Positions 25,103 through 33,961 of a stretch of 64,000 nt of DNA are shown here, one piece after another; position 1 is the stretch's first letter, and each line of letters begins with the position of its first letter. The DNA comes from JAAYVZ01 sp035384965 (GTDB lineage: Bacteria > Acidobacteriota > Thermoanaerobaculia > Thermoanaerobaculales > Thermoanaerobaculaceae): assembly GCA_035384965.1 (NCBI GenBank), contig DAOOJE010000001.1, positions 124,001-188,000 on the forward strand. The letters run 5' to 3'. The translations under genes were made by a program, and so were the position numbers. The notes under the pieces are model-generated. The model saw nothing but the letters and a program-made list of their open reading frames with translations. It did not search any database and was not told the origin of the DNA.

Positions 25103-27675
25103 TTCTGCGGCGGTGCGGGGTCGCCCATGGCCATGCCGATGGCGTTGAACAGCAGCGGGAACGCGCCTTCCGTCTGCGCCCGGAAGTGGGGTGAGAATGC
25201 CAGCAGAACGATCCGTCCTCCCTGCCAGGAGAGGGCGACCGCAGCGGCACGCCGCTGCAGCACCCGCTCGCCCCGCATCCACCCGGCGACCAGCAGCGGA
25301 GCGTCGGGAAAGCGGGCCCCCACCTCGCGGGCGGCGCCGGGGCCGGCGGGCCGCGTCTCGAACCCGAGCGGGTCGTCGATGAGCACGGCCAGGCTGGGCG
25401 GGAGCCCCCACCCGAGCCTCGAGTGGCGGTCAACATCGAGGCGCAGCAGGGAGCCCGGGCAGGTCAGCTCGCTGCGCGGCGCCGCCCGAGTCGGCACCGT
25501 GACCGGCAGGTCGAGGGTGTCGATGAGCCACTCGGCGCTCCCGCCGACGCCGATCACCGTGCCTCGGCGCGCCAGCAGCCGCCGCACGGCCTCCGTGCCT
25601 TCCGCTCCGAGGCCGCCCACGTACTCGGGGGGAGGGGCGACGATCGGCCTCGCGCCAGCCCGGCCGTCGGCCAGCACCCTCCTGTCCATCGCCGGCATCA
25701 CCAGCACGTCGATCCCCGCCATCTCTGCGGGCGCCGCCAGGCGCCGCCGGTCCACCACCTCCACCTCGAACCCGGCCCGCTCGAGGACCAGCCGGCACCA
25801 CCCGGCGTCCTCGATCCCACGGTCCGGGTGCAGCACCCCGACCCGGACCCGGCGCAGGCGCCGCCCGGCTGCAGCCGCACCTTCCCAGCGCCGCGCCTCC
25901 ACCCCCGCCTCCCGAATGACGCGACCTACGGTCTCGGGCGCGCCCGCAATCACGAAGCACGGCGGCACGCCCGCCGCCGCCTCGTCCACCTGCCGCACCT
26001 CCAGCCCGGCCGCCAGGGCGCGGTTCGCGGCAGCAAACGCCCCGACCTGGCTCGCTGGCACGGCGACCTGGCGCGCCTTCGGCGGATCCCCGGCAGTGAG
26101 GAACGCCGCCCCCACCAGGTCATCGAGGGCACCCTCGAGGCTTCCCTCCACCCGCACCACCTCCACCCCGAAGAAGAGCGGCAGGCTCCAGGCCGTCACG
26201 TCGTACGGCAGCCACGGTTCGCCTCCCGGGACCGCCCGCACCTCGGGGTAGGGCTGAGGCTCGAGCACCTCGAGGAGAAACTGCCGGAGCGGCTGGGCGG
26301 CGCCGAGCACGATCGTGCCGGCAGGAAAGCTCCGGCCAGCGGCAGCCAGCGGGGAGCGCGCGACCTTCACCTCGACGCCGGCCTCTTGCAGCAGGGAGAC
26401 GAGGTGCCTGGCCCGAGCGGGATCAGCCGCAAACGGCGGCACGAGCCAGGCTCGCGGCGCCTCCTCGCCCCCCTGACGCGTGGCCTCGGCTGCCATGGCC
26501 ACGACGTCGCGCAGCAAGGACCTCCTGAACGTGGCGCCGAACTCGACGAACGAGCGCACCAGCACGCGCTGGTACCCCACGGCTTCCGGCAGCCCCCAGC
26601 GGCCGCCTCGCCAGGGGTTCGGAAAGTCAAGCTGCGGCCGGTACTCGGCCAGTCCCTTGCCGCCCGCCCGCAGCTCGTTCTCGTCGATGTGCAAGGGCGT
26701 GGCCAGCAGCGTCCCGGCGGTTTCCGTAAGCACGCCGAAGATGTTCTTCCACCAGCCGGTGTTGCGGGTTCCGCCGATCCACGCTCCGTCGAACTCCCAC
26801 CCCGAGACCACACCGGCGCGCCCGTCCTCCTCGAGTCGCAGCGCCATGAGTCCGCCGAGGAGGGAGGTCATGCGCCAGACCAGGGGGTGGACGAGGGGGG
26901 CGATGGGGTCCGCGAACGGCGGCACGAACTGCCGCGGCCCCTGCAGCCCCATCTGATGGAGGTCGAGGTGCGCCTGCGGGCGCCAGTCGCGGGAGAGGAA
27001 GCGGTTGAGCGCCCTCGACTCGGGCAGGTTCAGGTACACGAAATCGCGGTTGTTGTCGTGGCCCGCGTACCGGTGGTAAAGGAACGGCGGGTTGGACCCT
27101 TCGTACGGGGTGCCGAGGTGGCGCCGGTACCAGTTCACCACCATTTCGTGGCCGTCGGGGTTCAACGACGGCACCAGCACGACCACGACATCGGCGAGCC
27201 ACGCCGCCACGGGGTCGCCCTCGGCCGACGCCAGCTCGTGAGCGAGCAGGAGCAGCGATTGCGGTCCCGCCACTTCGGTGGAGTGGATACCCGCAGTGAC
27301 CACGACACACGCCGGGGTCGTCGCCACGAGATCTTCGATCTCGCCGGGGCGCGCCCGGCGCGGGTCGGCGAGCCGCCCCCACCGCCGGCGGAGCTCGTCG
27401 AGCCTGTTCAGGTTGGCTGGGGCCGAGATGACAGCTCCGACGATGCGCCGCCGCTCCACGGTTTCCCCGAGCTCGATCACCCGCACCCGCGGGCTCGAGG
27501 CGGCGAGCACGCCGAGGTAGCGCTGGATTTCTTCGTACGAGGCCAGCACCCGGTCTCCCCCGACCTCGATCCCGAGCACGTCCTGCGGCGAGCGCACCGC
27601 CGCCGCGCCGGTGGCGGCCACGAGCCACACCGCCATTGCCGCCACCCTCACCGATCCGGTCCTTCGCATCCGCAT
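25099..27675 (-). CDS. secreted M14 family zinc carboxypeptidase
   Basis: An 858-residue protein with a Sec signal (residues about 1-27, after MRMRRTGSVR). The M14 metallocarboxypeptidase domain covers roughly residues 40-360: zinc ligands in GIHSTEVAG and the later HLDLHQMG, substrate-binding block NPDGHEMVVNWYRR and NNRDFVYLN. A long C-terminal part with Rossmann-like segments (VRVGVLHPDRGIEDAG, AGIDVLVMPAMD) is typical of large bacterial members. It probably degrades peptides outside the cytoplasm. The start is ATG 27675 behind a G-rich stretch. It is divergent from the DUF2089 regulator and may share its operator region. Confidence 0.85.
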   Translation of the reverse strand: MRMRRTGSVRVAAMAVWLVAATGAAAVRSPQDVLGIEVGGDRVLASYEEIQRYLGVLAASSPRVRVIELGETVERRRIVGAVISAPANLNRLDELRRRWGRLADPRRARPGEIEDLVATTPACVVVTAGIHSTEVAGPQSLLLLAHELASAEGDPVAAWLADVVVVLVPSLNPDGHEMVVNWYRRHLGTPYEGSNPPFLYHRYAGHDNNRDFVYLNLPESRALNRFLSRDWRPQAHLDLHQMGLQGPRQFVPPFADPIAPLVHPLVWRMTSLLGGLMALRLEEDGRAGVVSGWEFDGAWIGGTRNTGWWKNIFGVLTETAGTLLATPLHIDENELRAGGKGLAEYRPQLDFPNPWRGGRWGLPEAVGYQRVLVRSFVEFGATFRRSLLRDVVAMAAEATRQGGEEAPRAWLVPPFAADPARARHLVSLLQEAGVEVKVARSPLAAAGRSFPAGTIVLGAAQPLRQFLLEVLEPQPYPEVRAVPGGEPWLPYDVTAWSLPLFFGVEVVRVEGSLEGALDDLVGAAFLTAGDPPKARQVAVPASQVGAFAAANRALAAGLEVRQVDEAAAGVPPCFVIAGAPETVGRVIREAGVEARRWEGAAAAGRRLRRVRVGVLHPDRGIEDAGWCRLVLERAGFEVEVVDRRRLAAPAEMAGIDVLVMPAMDRRVLADGRAGARPIVAPPPEYVGGLGAEGTEAVRRLLARRGTVIGVGGSAEWLIDTLDLPVTVPTRAAPRSELTCPGSLLRLDVDRHSRLGWGLPPSLAVLIDDPLGFETRPAGPGAAREVGARFPDAPLLVAGWMRGERVLQRRAAAVALSWQGGRIVLLAFSPHFRAQTEGAFPLLFNAIGMAMGDPAPPQN

Positions 27676-27733
27676 GTGACGCCCCCCGCCCCGGCACTGT
27701 AGCGCGCCTGCCGGCGCAGTGAAGCGGTTCATC

Positions 27734-27759
27734 TTTTATTAATGTTGACATTAATAAAA
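27734..27759. promoter_or_regulatory. perfect AT-rich operator palindrome
   Basis: Arms TTTTATTAATGT (27734-27745) and ACATTAATAAAA (27748-27759) are perfect inverse complements with a 2-base centre. The palindrome covers the -35 of the DUF2089 promoter and lies about 60 bases upstream of the divergent M14 gene. It is the most AT-rich stretch in the region. An autoregulatory repressor site is the simplest reading. Confidence 0.75.
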
Positions 27760-27773
27760 TGTAGAAGTAAATT
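27745..27773 (+). promoter_or_regulatory. promoter of the DUF2089 operon
   Basis: TTGACA (27745-27750), 17-base spacer, TAAATT (27768-27773). Transcription would start near 27780, directly at the GGAGG ribosome site (27781-27785), so the leader is very short. The -35 lies inside the palindrome. Confidence 0.7.
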
Positions 27774-27792
27774 AACCTCGGGAGGCATGAAC

Positions 27793-28098
27793 GTGAGCCA
27801 GTCGAGCAGCGGCGCCTGGATCGAGTACCTCAACGACGAGGATCTCGCTTTCCTCAAGCGCTTCGTCCTCCATTCGGGCTCGCTCAAGGACACCGCCGCG
27901 GCGTATGGGATCAGCTACCCCACCGTGCGGCTGCGACTCGACCGGCTGATCGAGAAGATCAAGGTCGTGGACAGCCACGACCATGCCGACGAGTTCGAGC
28001 GCACCCTGCGCGCGGTGTTCGCCGACGGCAAGCTCGACGAGACCAGCTTCCGGGCGCTGCTCGCAGCGTACCGGAGCGCCACGGGGAGGGACTCATGA
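27793..28098 (+). CDS. DUF2089-like helix-turn-helix regulator
   Basis: A 101-residue cytoplasmic protein. WIEYLNDEDLAFLKRFVLHSGSLKDTAAAYGISYPTVRLRLDRLIEKI (given in shorter pieces: LNDEDLAFLKRF, GSLKDTAAAYGISYPTV, RLRLDRLIEKI) is a classic helix-turn-helix of the DUF2089 group. GTG 27793 lies seven bases after GGAGG, whereas ATG 27787 would be only one base away, so GTG is preferred. The C-terminal helices (FERTLRAVFADGKLDETSFRALL) may dimerise. It overlaps the next gene by ATGA, and a perfect palindrome covers its promoter, which suggests autoregulation. Confidence 0.8.
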   Translation: MSQSSSGAWIEYLNDEDLAFLKRFVLHSGSLKDTAAAYGISYPTVRLRLDRLIEKIKVVDSHDHADEFERTLRAVFADGKLDETSFRALLAAYRSATGRDS

Positions 28099-28973
28099 AG
28101 ACATTCGCGCTCGCGCTGGCCGTGGCGGCCGGTACCGCACTCGCCGCGGACGGTGAGGAGGTCGTGGCGCGGCTCGGATGGGAAGGCCGATCCGCGCGGC
28201 CCGACGGGGCCAGCGTGCGGGTGATCGGTGGGCAGACGGGCGGCGAGGCAGCGCACCTGCGAGTCGAGCGCGCCGCGCCGGGCCTGCCGGTGCCGCTTCT
28301 CGCCATCGAGGCGCCGCCCGTTTCGACGAGCGTCTACGCCGTGCGCGGCAGGGTGCGACACGAGGGTGTGGAAGGCGAGGGCTTCCTCGAGATGTGGAGC
28401 GTCTTCCCCGACGGGAGCCGCTTCTTCTCGCGCACCCTGGCATCACGCGGGCCGCTGCGCAGTCTCACCGGCACCTCCGGCTGGCGCCACTTCGTGCTGC
28501 CGTTCACCACCGCGGTCGGGCAGCCGGCGCCCTCCCGGCTCGAGATCAACCTGGTCCTGCCAGGACGGGGGGTCGTCGAACTGGGGCCGCTCGAGCTGGT
28601 CACGTTCGGGCCGGGCGAGGATCCCCTCGTGGTGCCCGGGTCGTGGTGGACGGCGCGTCAGGCTGGCCTCGTCGGAGGCTTGCTCGGGCTCCTGCTCGGG
28701 TCGCTCGGCGCGCTCACGGGCGTGCTGGCCTCCCGCCGGCGGGCGCCTCGCCTCGCCGTCGCCACCCTCGTCGCGATCGGAATCGTCGGTCTCGCCGCTC
28801 TCGCTGTGGGCGCCGTCGCGCTGGCGATGCGTCAGCCGTGGGAGGTGTTCTACCCCTTGCTACTGGGCGGAGGCATCGGGACCGCGCTCGCCCTCACGCT
28901 GCTCGGCGGGCTGCGCCGCCGCCGCACCGCCGAGGAACTGCAGCGCCTGCGCGCCCGCGACATCGGTCGCTGA
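28095..28973 (+). CDS. membrane protein coupled to the DUF2089 regulator
   Basis: A 292-residue protein with a signal peptide (MKTFALALAVAAGTALA), an extracytoplasmic beta-rich domain (about residues 20-185, with VYAVRGRVRHEGVEGEGFLE and a carbohydrate-binding-like jelly-roll look) and three C-terminal membrane helices (about 195-215, 228-252 and 260-280), ending in a basic tail. No named family is recognised. The ATG lies in the stop of the DUF2089 gene (ATGA), so expression is coupled to the regulator. It may be the sensor or the effector of that regulator. Confidence 0.75.
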   Translation: MKTFALALAVAAGTALAADGEEVVARLGWEGRSARPDGASVRVIGGQTGGEAAHLRVERAAPGLPVPLLAIEAPPVSTSVYAVRGRVRHEGVEGEGFLEMWSVFPDGSRFFSRTLASRGPLRSLTGTSGWRHFVLPFTTAVGQPAPSRLEINLVLPGRGVVELGPLELVTFGPGEDPLVVPGSWWTARQAGLVGGLLGLLLGSLGALTGVLASRRRAPRLAVATLVAIGIVGLAALAVGAVALAMRQPWEVFYPLLLGGGIGTALALTLLGGLRRRRTAEELQRLRARDIGR

Positions 28974-28976
28974 GGG

Positions 28977-30119
28977 TCAGTCCAGGGCGACCAGCGTGAC
29001 GGCGACCTCGCGCGTGTCGTCGTCCCGCCGCACGGACAGCCGCACCCGCGCGCTCACTCCGGCTGCCTCGAAGGCGTGCAGGAGGTCGTCGACGCGCCGC
29101 ACCCTCGTGCCGTTGACGGCCGTGATCACGTCGCCCAGCACCACCCGGCCCGTTCGGGTCATGCGCAGCCCCTCGAGCCCGGCGCGCGCCGCCGGGCTGC
29201 CGTCCGAAACGCTGCGGATGATCACGCCCTCGATTCCGAACCGCGAGGCCCAGTAGTCGGCCAGCGGCACGATCCCGATCCCCGGCTGCACCGGCTTGCC
29301 GTACGCGATGAGCTGTGGGAGCAGCGCCTTGACCGTGTCGACGGGGATCGCGAACCCGATTCCGGCCGAGGCCCCGGAGGGGCTGTAAATCGCGGTGTTG
29401 ACCCCGATGAGCCGGCCGCTCGAGTCGAGCAACGGCCCTCCCGAGTTGCCGGGGTTGATGGCCGCATCGGTCTGCAGCACATCGCGAATGACCCGCCCGC
29501 TGGGCGACTTGAGTTCCCGCCCGAGGGCGGAGAGCACACCGGTCGTGAGCGTGTGGTCGAGCCCGAACGGGTTCCCGATCGCGAGCACCCGCTGGCCCAC
29601 CGCGAGGTTCGAGGAACTCCCCACCGGCAGCGGCACCAGGTGCGAGGGCTCGGCGGCGATGCGCAGCACCGCCAGGTCCTTGTCGGGCGCCAGCCCCACC
29701 ACCCTGGCGTCCCACTCGGACTGGTCGGCGAGCGTCACCCGGACAGCCTGCCCCTCGCTCACGACGTGGAAGTTGGTGACGATGTGCCCCTCCCGGTCCC
29801 ACACGAACCCGGACCCGCTGCCGCTCGGGATCTCGAACACGTCCATCGAGAAGAAGTCGCGCCGCAGCGCCACGGTCGTGATGTACGCCACCGACGCCGA
29901 GGCCCGGCGAAAGACTTCGATATCGCGCCGCTCCCCTTCCCCCAAGTCGGGAGGCAGCGGGGGAAGGGTCGGCATCGGCACGGCGGCCACCCTCGGCCCG
30001 GCGACCGGCGTGCCCCCGCCCCCGAGCGGCGACGGCAACACCGGCGGCGCGATTTGCCCGAGCACAAAGCCGATGACGAGCACCACGAGCGTGCCGAGGC
30101 CGCCTCCCCGTCGAGCCAC
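28977..30119 (-). CDS. HtrA/Deg-like S1C serine protease with PDZ domain
   Basis: A 380-residue trypsin-like protease with an N-terminal membrane anchor (about residues 8-24) and Pro-rich linker. The catalytic triad is complete: His118 (TNFHVV), Asp148 (DKDLAVL) and Ser226 (NPGNSGGPLL). A single PDZ domain follows (IIRSVSDGSPAARAGLEG, GDVITAVNGTRV). Family members act in envelope protein quality control, degrading or refolding damaged proteins. GTG 30119 has GGGAGG six bases upstream. The gene is convergent with the membrane-protein gene, only three bases apart. Confidence 0.92.
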   Translation of the reverse strand: MARRGGGLGTLVVLVIGFVLGQIAPPVLPSPLGGGGTPVAGPRVAAVPMPTLPPLPPDLGEGERRDIEVFRRASASVAYITTVALRRDFFSMDVFEIPSGSGSGFVWDREGHIVTNFHVVSEGQAVRVTLADQSEWDARVVGLAPDKDLAVLRIAAEPSHLVPLPVGSSSNLAVGQRVLAIGNPFGLDHTLTTGVLSALGRELKSPSGRVIRDVLQTDAAINPGNSGGPLLDSSGRLIGVNTAIYSPSGASAGIGFAIPVDTVKALLPQLIAYGKPVQPGIGIVPLADYWASRFGIEGVIIRSVSDGSPAARAGLEGLRMTRTGRVVLGDVITAVNGTRVRRVDDLLHAFEAAGVSARVRLSVRRDDDTREVAVTLVALD

Positions 30120-30389
30120 GAGTCACCTCCCGCGCGGCGCGGGCGCCGCACGCGCCAAGCCTACCGCAGCCGCTGCCCCTTGTCCTCCGCCTCGCTACTC
30201 ACAGGGTTGAGGCTGCACAGGAGGGCCGCGGGGAATCGGCGGCGGCCATCGCGAGCGCGCACCGCCACGGTGGACCGCCTGGCCTGCCCGGACCGCCTCG
30301 TGCGTTTCAGCGACCCGCCCTGGAGGGCCCCCAGGGCTGACCAGGGTCGGGCGCCGACGCCCCCGACCGCGCCGGGGCCGGGCAAGGGT

Positions 30390-31607
30390 CTACTCGTACC
30401 GCAACGCCTCGATCGGGTCGAGCGAGGCAGCGCGCCGGGCCGGGTAGAACCCGAAGAAGATCCCCACCGAGGCGGAGAACGCGAGCGCCAGCACGACAGT
30501 CGGCACTGACACCGCGGTGTTCCAGCCCGTGAAGTGCCCCAGGATGCGGGCGCCGGCGAACCCGGCGGCCGTGCCGATGGCGCCGCCGACCAGGCTCATG
30601 ACCGTGCTCTCGACGAGAAACTGAGTCATCACGTCGGAGCCGCGGGCGCCGATGGCGAGACGAATGCCGATTTCGCGCGTGCGCTCGGTGACCGACACCA
30701 GCATGATGTTCATGATTCCGATCCCGCCCACGAGCAGCGAGATCGAGGCGATGGCCGCGAGCAGCAGGGTCATCACCTCGGTGGTGCTCTGGGCCGCTGC
30801 CGCGAGGTCGGCCTGGTTGCGGACCGTGAAGTCGTTGTCCTCCCACGCCGCCAGGCGGTGCTGCTCGCGCATGATCGAGGTGATTTCCTCCATTGCCGCC
30901 GGGATGTCGGACGGGCTGGCCGTGGCCGCCAGGATTTGGGGGATGAACTGGCGGCCCGCGAGCCTCGTCTGGACGGTGGTGTACGGTGCCAGCACCACGT
31001 CGTCCTGGTCCGAGCCGCCCGCCGTCTGCCCCTTCGGCGCGAGCACCCCGATGATCCGGAACGGCACGCTGCGGATTTGAATCTCCTGCCCCACCGGGTC
31101 CTGGTCGGGGAAGAGGTTGGCGGCCACAGTGGCGCCGATGACCGCCACCTTGCGCGCCACCCGCACGTCGGTGGCGTCGAAGAACGAGCCGGAGGTCGTC
31201 GCCCAGTCCCGGATCACCTGGTAGTCGACCGCAACGCCCTGGATCGCGGTGCGCCAGTTGCCGATCCCTCCCTGCACGTGCCCGCCGGTGACGATCACGG
31301 GCGAAATGGCGACGAGCAAGGTACTCTCCCGCCGCAACGCGTCGGCGTTGGCCACGGTCAGGCGGTTGAAACTCTGCGCTCCCTGGCTGACGCCGCCCTG
31401 CGTGGACGCCCCGGCGGTGAGCACGATCATGTTGGTGCCGAGGTTTTCGATTTGCTGCTGGATGCGCTGCTGGGCGCCGAGCCCGACCGCGACCATGACG
31501 ATCACCGCCCCCACCCCGATGATGATTCCCAGCATCGTCAGCAGCGAGCGCAGCGTGTTCTTGAGAATGCTCTGCAGGGCGACCTTGACGAGCACGATGG
31601 CGCGCAT
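30390..31607 (-). CDS. MacB-like ABC transporter permease
   Basis: A 405-residue FtsX/MacB-type permease. One N-terminal membrane helix (LRSLLTMLGIIIGVGAVIVMVAVG) precedes a large periplasmic domain (about residues 45-275: TNMIVLTAGAST, YQVIRDWATTSGSFF, RVARKVAVIGATVAANLF), followed by three membrane helices in the FtsX pattern (VGGIGIMNIMLVSVTERTREIGIRLAIGAR). It starts two bases after the stop of the ATPase gene. With the ATPase and the HlyD-like adaptor it forms a tripartite-type exporter for peptides, lipopeptides or drugs. Confidence 0.92.
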   Translation of the reverse strand: MRAIVLVKVALQSILKNTLRSLLTMLGIIIGVGAVIVMVAVGLGAQQRIQQQIENLGTNMIVLTAGASTQGGVSQGAQSFNRLTVANADALRRESTLLVAISPVIVTGGHVQGGIGNWRTAIQGVAVDYQVIRDWATTSGSFFDATDVRVARKVAVIGATVAANLFPDQDPVGQEIQIRSVPFRIIGVLAPKGQTAGGSDQDDVVLAPYTTVQTRLAGRQFIPQILAATASPSDIPAAMEEITSIMREQHRLAAWEDNDFTVRNQADLAAAAQSTTEVMTLLLAAIASISLLVGGIGIMNIMLVSVTERTREIGIRLAIGARGSDVMTQFLVESTVMSLVGGAIGTAAGFAGARILGHFTGWNTAVSVPTVVLALAFSASVGIFFGFYPARRAASLDPIEALRYE

Positions 31608-31609
31608 GG

Positions 31610-32365
31610 CTAGCTCGCCTCCTCGTCGTCGAGCGCTATGGTGCGCAGGTCCTCGGCCGCGACGGCGCGCTCGGGCACCGGCGTGTCGCGGATGATGTGG
31701 CCGTCGCGCAGCTCGACGACGCGCCGGGTGTAGCGGGCGAGGTCGCGCTCGTGGGTGACGAGCACGATCGTGATCCCCTGCTCGTTGAGGTCCTGGAACA
31801 GCGCCATGACCTCCACCGAGGTGCGGGTGTCGAGGTTGCCGGTAGGCTCGTCGGCAAGCAGGAGCGCCGGGCGGGTGACGAGAGCGCGGGCAATGGCGAC
31901 GCGCTGCTGCTGGCCGCCCGAAAGCTCGCTGGGCTGGTGGTGGGCGCGGTCGGACAGACCCACCCGCTCGAGCGCCTCGAGCGCCAGCCGGCGGGTGTGC
32001 AGCTTTTGCCCGGAGCGGTCGTACAGCAGCGGCAGCTCGACGTTTTCCACCGCGGTCGTCCGGCCGAGCAGGTTGAACCCCTGGAAGACGAAGCCGATCT
32101 TGCGGTTACGGATGTGGGCGCGGGCGTTGCGGTCGAGCCCGTTGACGCGCTCCCCGTCCAGGTCGTACGTGCCGGCGGTCGGCACGTCGAGGCACCCGAG
32201 GATGTTCATGAGCGTCGACTTGCCGCTGCCCGAGGCGCCCATGACGGCGACGAACTCGCCCCGCCGCACCTCGAGGTCGATCCCACGCAAGGCGCGGACT
32301 TCGGTGCTGCCCATGTGATAGACCTTCGTGAGGGCGTGGGTCCGGATGACCGCGGTGTCGCTCAT
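31610..32365 (-). CDS. MacB-type ABC transporter ATP-binding protein
   Basis: A 251-residue ABC ATPase of the LolD/MacB class. Walker A GASGSGKST, Q loop FVFQGFNLL, signature LSGGQQQR, Walker B LLLADEPTG followed by NLDTRTS, and switch His in VTHERD. The start is ATG 32365; an in-frame reading continues far upstream but only through the antisense strand of the adaptor gene. Its stop lies two bases before the permease start, and it begins 14 bases after the adaptor stop, so all three genes form one operon. Confidence 0.95.
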   Translation of the reverse strand: MSDTAVIRTHALTKVYHMGSTEVRALRGIDLEVRRGEFVAVMGASGSGKSTLMNILGCLDVPTAGTYDLDGERVNGLDRNARAHIRNRKIGFVFQGFNLLGRTTAVENVELPLLYDRSGQKLHTRRLALEALERVGLSDRAHHQPSELSGGQQQRVAIARALVTRPALLLADEPTGNLDTRTSVEVMALFQDLNEQGITIVLVTHERDLARYTRRVVELRDGHIIRDTPVPERAVAAEDLRTIALDDEEAS

Positions 32366-32379
32366 GGCCTGGCTTCCGC

Positions 32380-33702
32380 TCAGAACATCCCCGGCGGGCG
32401 CGGCGGTCCGCTCGGCTGGGTGGCCTGGAACGGGTTGGTCGAAGCCTTCGTGGCGCTTTGCGTCATCCCGGCAATGACCTGCATCCCGGCCTCGAGCTGC
32501 CGGCCTCGGACCTCGGTGGATTGCCCGTCGGTGATCCCCGCCCGCACCGGCATCATGGCCAGCGTGCCGTCGGCGGCGAGGTAGTACAGCACCGCGAACT
32601 CCCGGTTGCCGCGCGCACCGTTGCCCCCGCTGCCCGCCAGCGCGCCCCCGCCCGCGAAGCCGCTGCCGGAGCCGCCTTCCTCCGCGCCCATCCTGTCGCC
32701 GCCGGGCCGCTGCCCAGCGACCCCGTCTCCTTGCGCCGCCCGCCGCGCCGCCATCTCCTTCTGGAAGCGGGCGCGGGCCTGCGCCGCCAGCGCCTCCGGC
32801 GGCCGGAAGCGCAACGCCGCGTTCGCGACCTTGAGCACGTTCTCCGCGCTCGCGACCACGAACTCGACCGTGGCGGTCATCCCCGGCAGCAGCGTGCCGT
32901 CGGGGTTCGCCACCGCGATGACCACGGTGTAGTTGACGATGTTCTGCTCGATCGTGGACTGCAGACGCACCTGCTTGACGGTGCCCTCGAACTTCCGTTC
33001 CGGGTACGCCTTGACCGTGAAGCGGACCTTCTGGCCCTCCTGGATGCGGCCGATGTCGCTCTCGTCCACCGGCGCCAGTATCTGCATCTCCGAGAGATCG
33101 TTGGCAATGGTGAAGAGCCTCGGTGCCGAGAGGCTCGCCGCCACCGTCTGGCCGACGTCCACTGCGCGCTCCACCACGATCCCCGACACCGGTGCGGTGA
33201 TCGTCGCGTACGCGAGGTTCTGCCTCGCCCGGGCGAGCGAGGCCTCGGCCGACTTCACCTGGGCCCGCGCCACGTCGAGGTTGTACTGCGCCTTGTTGAA
33301 GTCGGCCACGGCCGAGATCCCCTGCCGGTACAGCGAGGAGATCCGCTCGTGGTCGCGCTCCGCCTGGCGGAGCTCGGCCCGACTGCGCTCGAGCGCCGCC
33401 TCGACGTCGCGCAGGCTCGACTCGAGCAGCGTGGTGTCGAGCCGGGCGATGACCTGGCCCTTCTCGACCCTGTCGTTGAAGTCGGCGAGCAGTTCGGCGA
33501 TCAGCCCCGAGACCTGGGTTCCGACCTGCACGGTGGTCACGGCCGAGAGCGTGCCGGTGGCGGTGACGACCGAGTCGATGTTGCCGCGCTCCACCGTCAC
33601 GAAACGGTATGACGGCCCGTCGCCGTCCCGCCTGAGCGCCACGTAGGTCCCCGCCGCCCCGGCGACCACGACCACAGCTGCCATCACGAGCCAACGCCTC
33701 AT
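32380..33702 (-). CDS. HlyD/MacA-family periplasmic adaptor
   Basis: A 440-residue membrane-fusion protein. An N-terminal anchor (MRRWLVMAAVVVVAGAAG) is followed by the lipoyl-like segment (VTATGTLSAVTTVQVGTQVSGLI), a coiled-coil hairpin (about residues 105-185), and the return lipoyl strand (ATITAPVSGIVVERAVDVGQTV) with beta-barrel. A Gly-rich insertion (about 325-370) is poorly conserved in such proteins. It bridges the inner-membrane ABC pump to the outer membrane. ATG 33702 has GGAGG five or six bases upstream. It is first gene of the leftward operon and divergent from the CpxR-like regulator. Confidence 0.92.
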   Translation of the reverse strand: MRRWLVMAAVVVVAGAAGTYVALRRDGDGPSYRFVTVERGNIDSVVTATGTLSAVTTVQVGTQVSGLIAELLADFNDRVEKGQVIARLDTTLLESSLRDVEAALERSRAELRQAERDHERISSLYRQGISAVADFNKAQYNLDVARAQVKSAEASLARARQNLAYATITAPVSGIVVERAVDVGQTVAASLSAPRLFTIANDLSEMQILAPVDESDIGRIQEGQKVRFTVKAYPERKFEGTVKQVRLQSTIEQNIVNYTVVIAVANPDGTLLPGMTATVEFVVASAENVLKVANAALRFRPPEALAAQARARFQKEMAARRAAQGDGVAGQRPGGDRMGAEEGGSGSGFAGGGALAGSGGNGARGNREFAVLYYLAADGTLAMMPVRAGITDGQSTEVRGRQLEAGMQVIAGMTQSATKASTNPFQATQPSGPPRPPGMF

Positions 33703-33882
33703 TTCGCCCTCCGGATCCACCGGCCCACGAGCCCGGCTCGCCACGACCCGGGCTCGTGCCGGCCCCCACCCGACCCGCCGGCGACCCCGCCTTGCCCGCC
33801 GTCTCCACCGCCCCGCGGGGGTCGCGCCCCACCCTTCCAGACCCGAGACGCGGATCGGCCGTCAAGTGTTGGCCAGCTCCGC

Positions 33883-33918
33883 GCAAACAACTGCAAGCGC
33901 CCCGTAAAGAAACGCAAA
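33883..33918 (+). promoter_or_regulatory. four tandem CpxR/OmpR-type half-sites
   Basis: GCAAA (33883), GCAAG (33893), GTAAA (33904) and GCAAA (33914) recur every 10-11 bases, one helical turn, on the same strand. The last two match the CpxR box GTAAA-N5-GTAAA except for one base. The array lies about 45 bases before the response-regulator start and in the intergenic region of the divergent exporter operon, so it probably binds that regulator. Confidence 0.55.
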
Positions 33919-33961
33919 GACTGGCGCCGCCACCGCTCCCCGCTGGTAGAGTGAGGACGGC

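Noticed and set aside
30161..30385. 74-codon minus-strand frame between the HtrA-like and permease genes
   Set aside because: Arg/Gly/Ala-rich with no motif or ribosome site; the 270-base gap is treated as non-coding.
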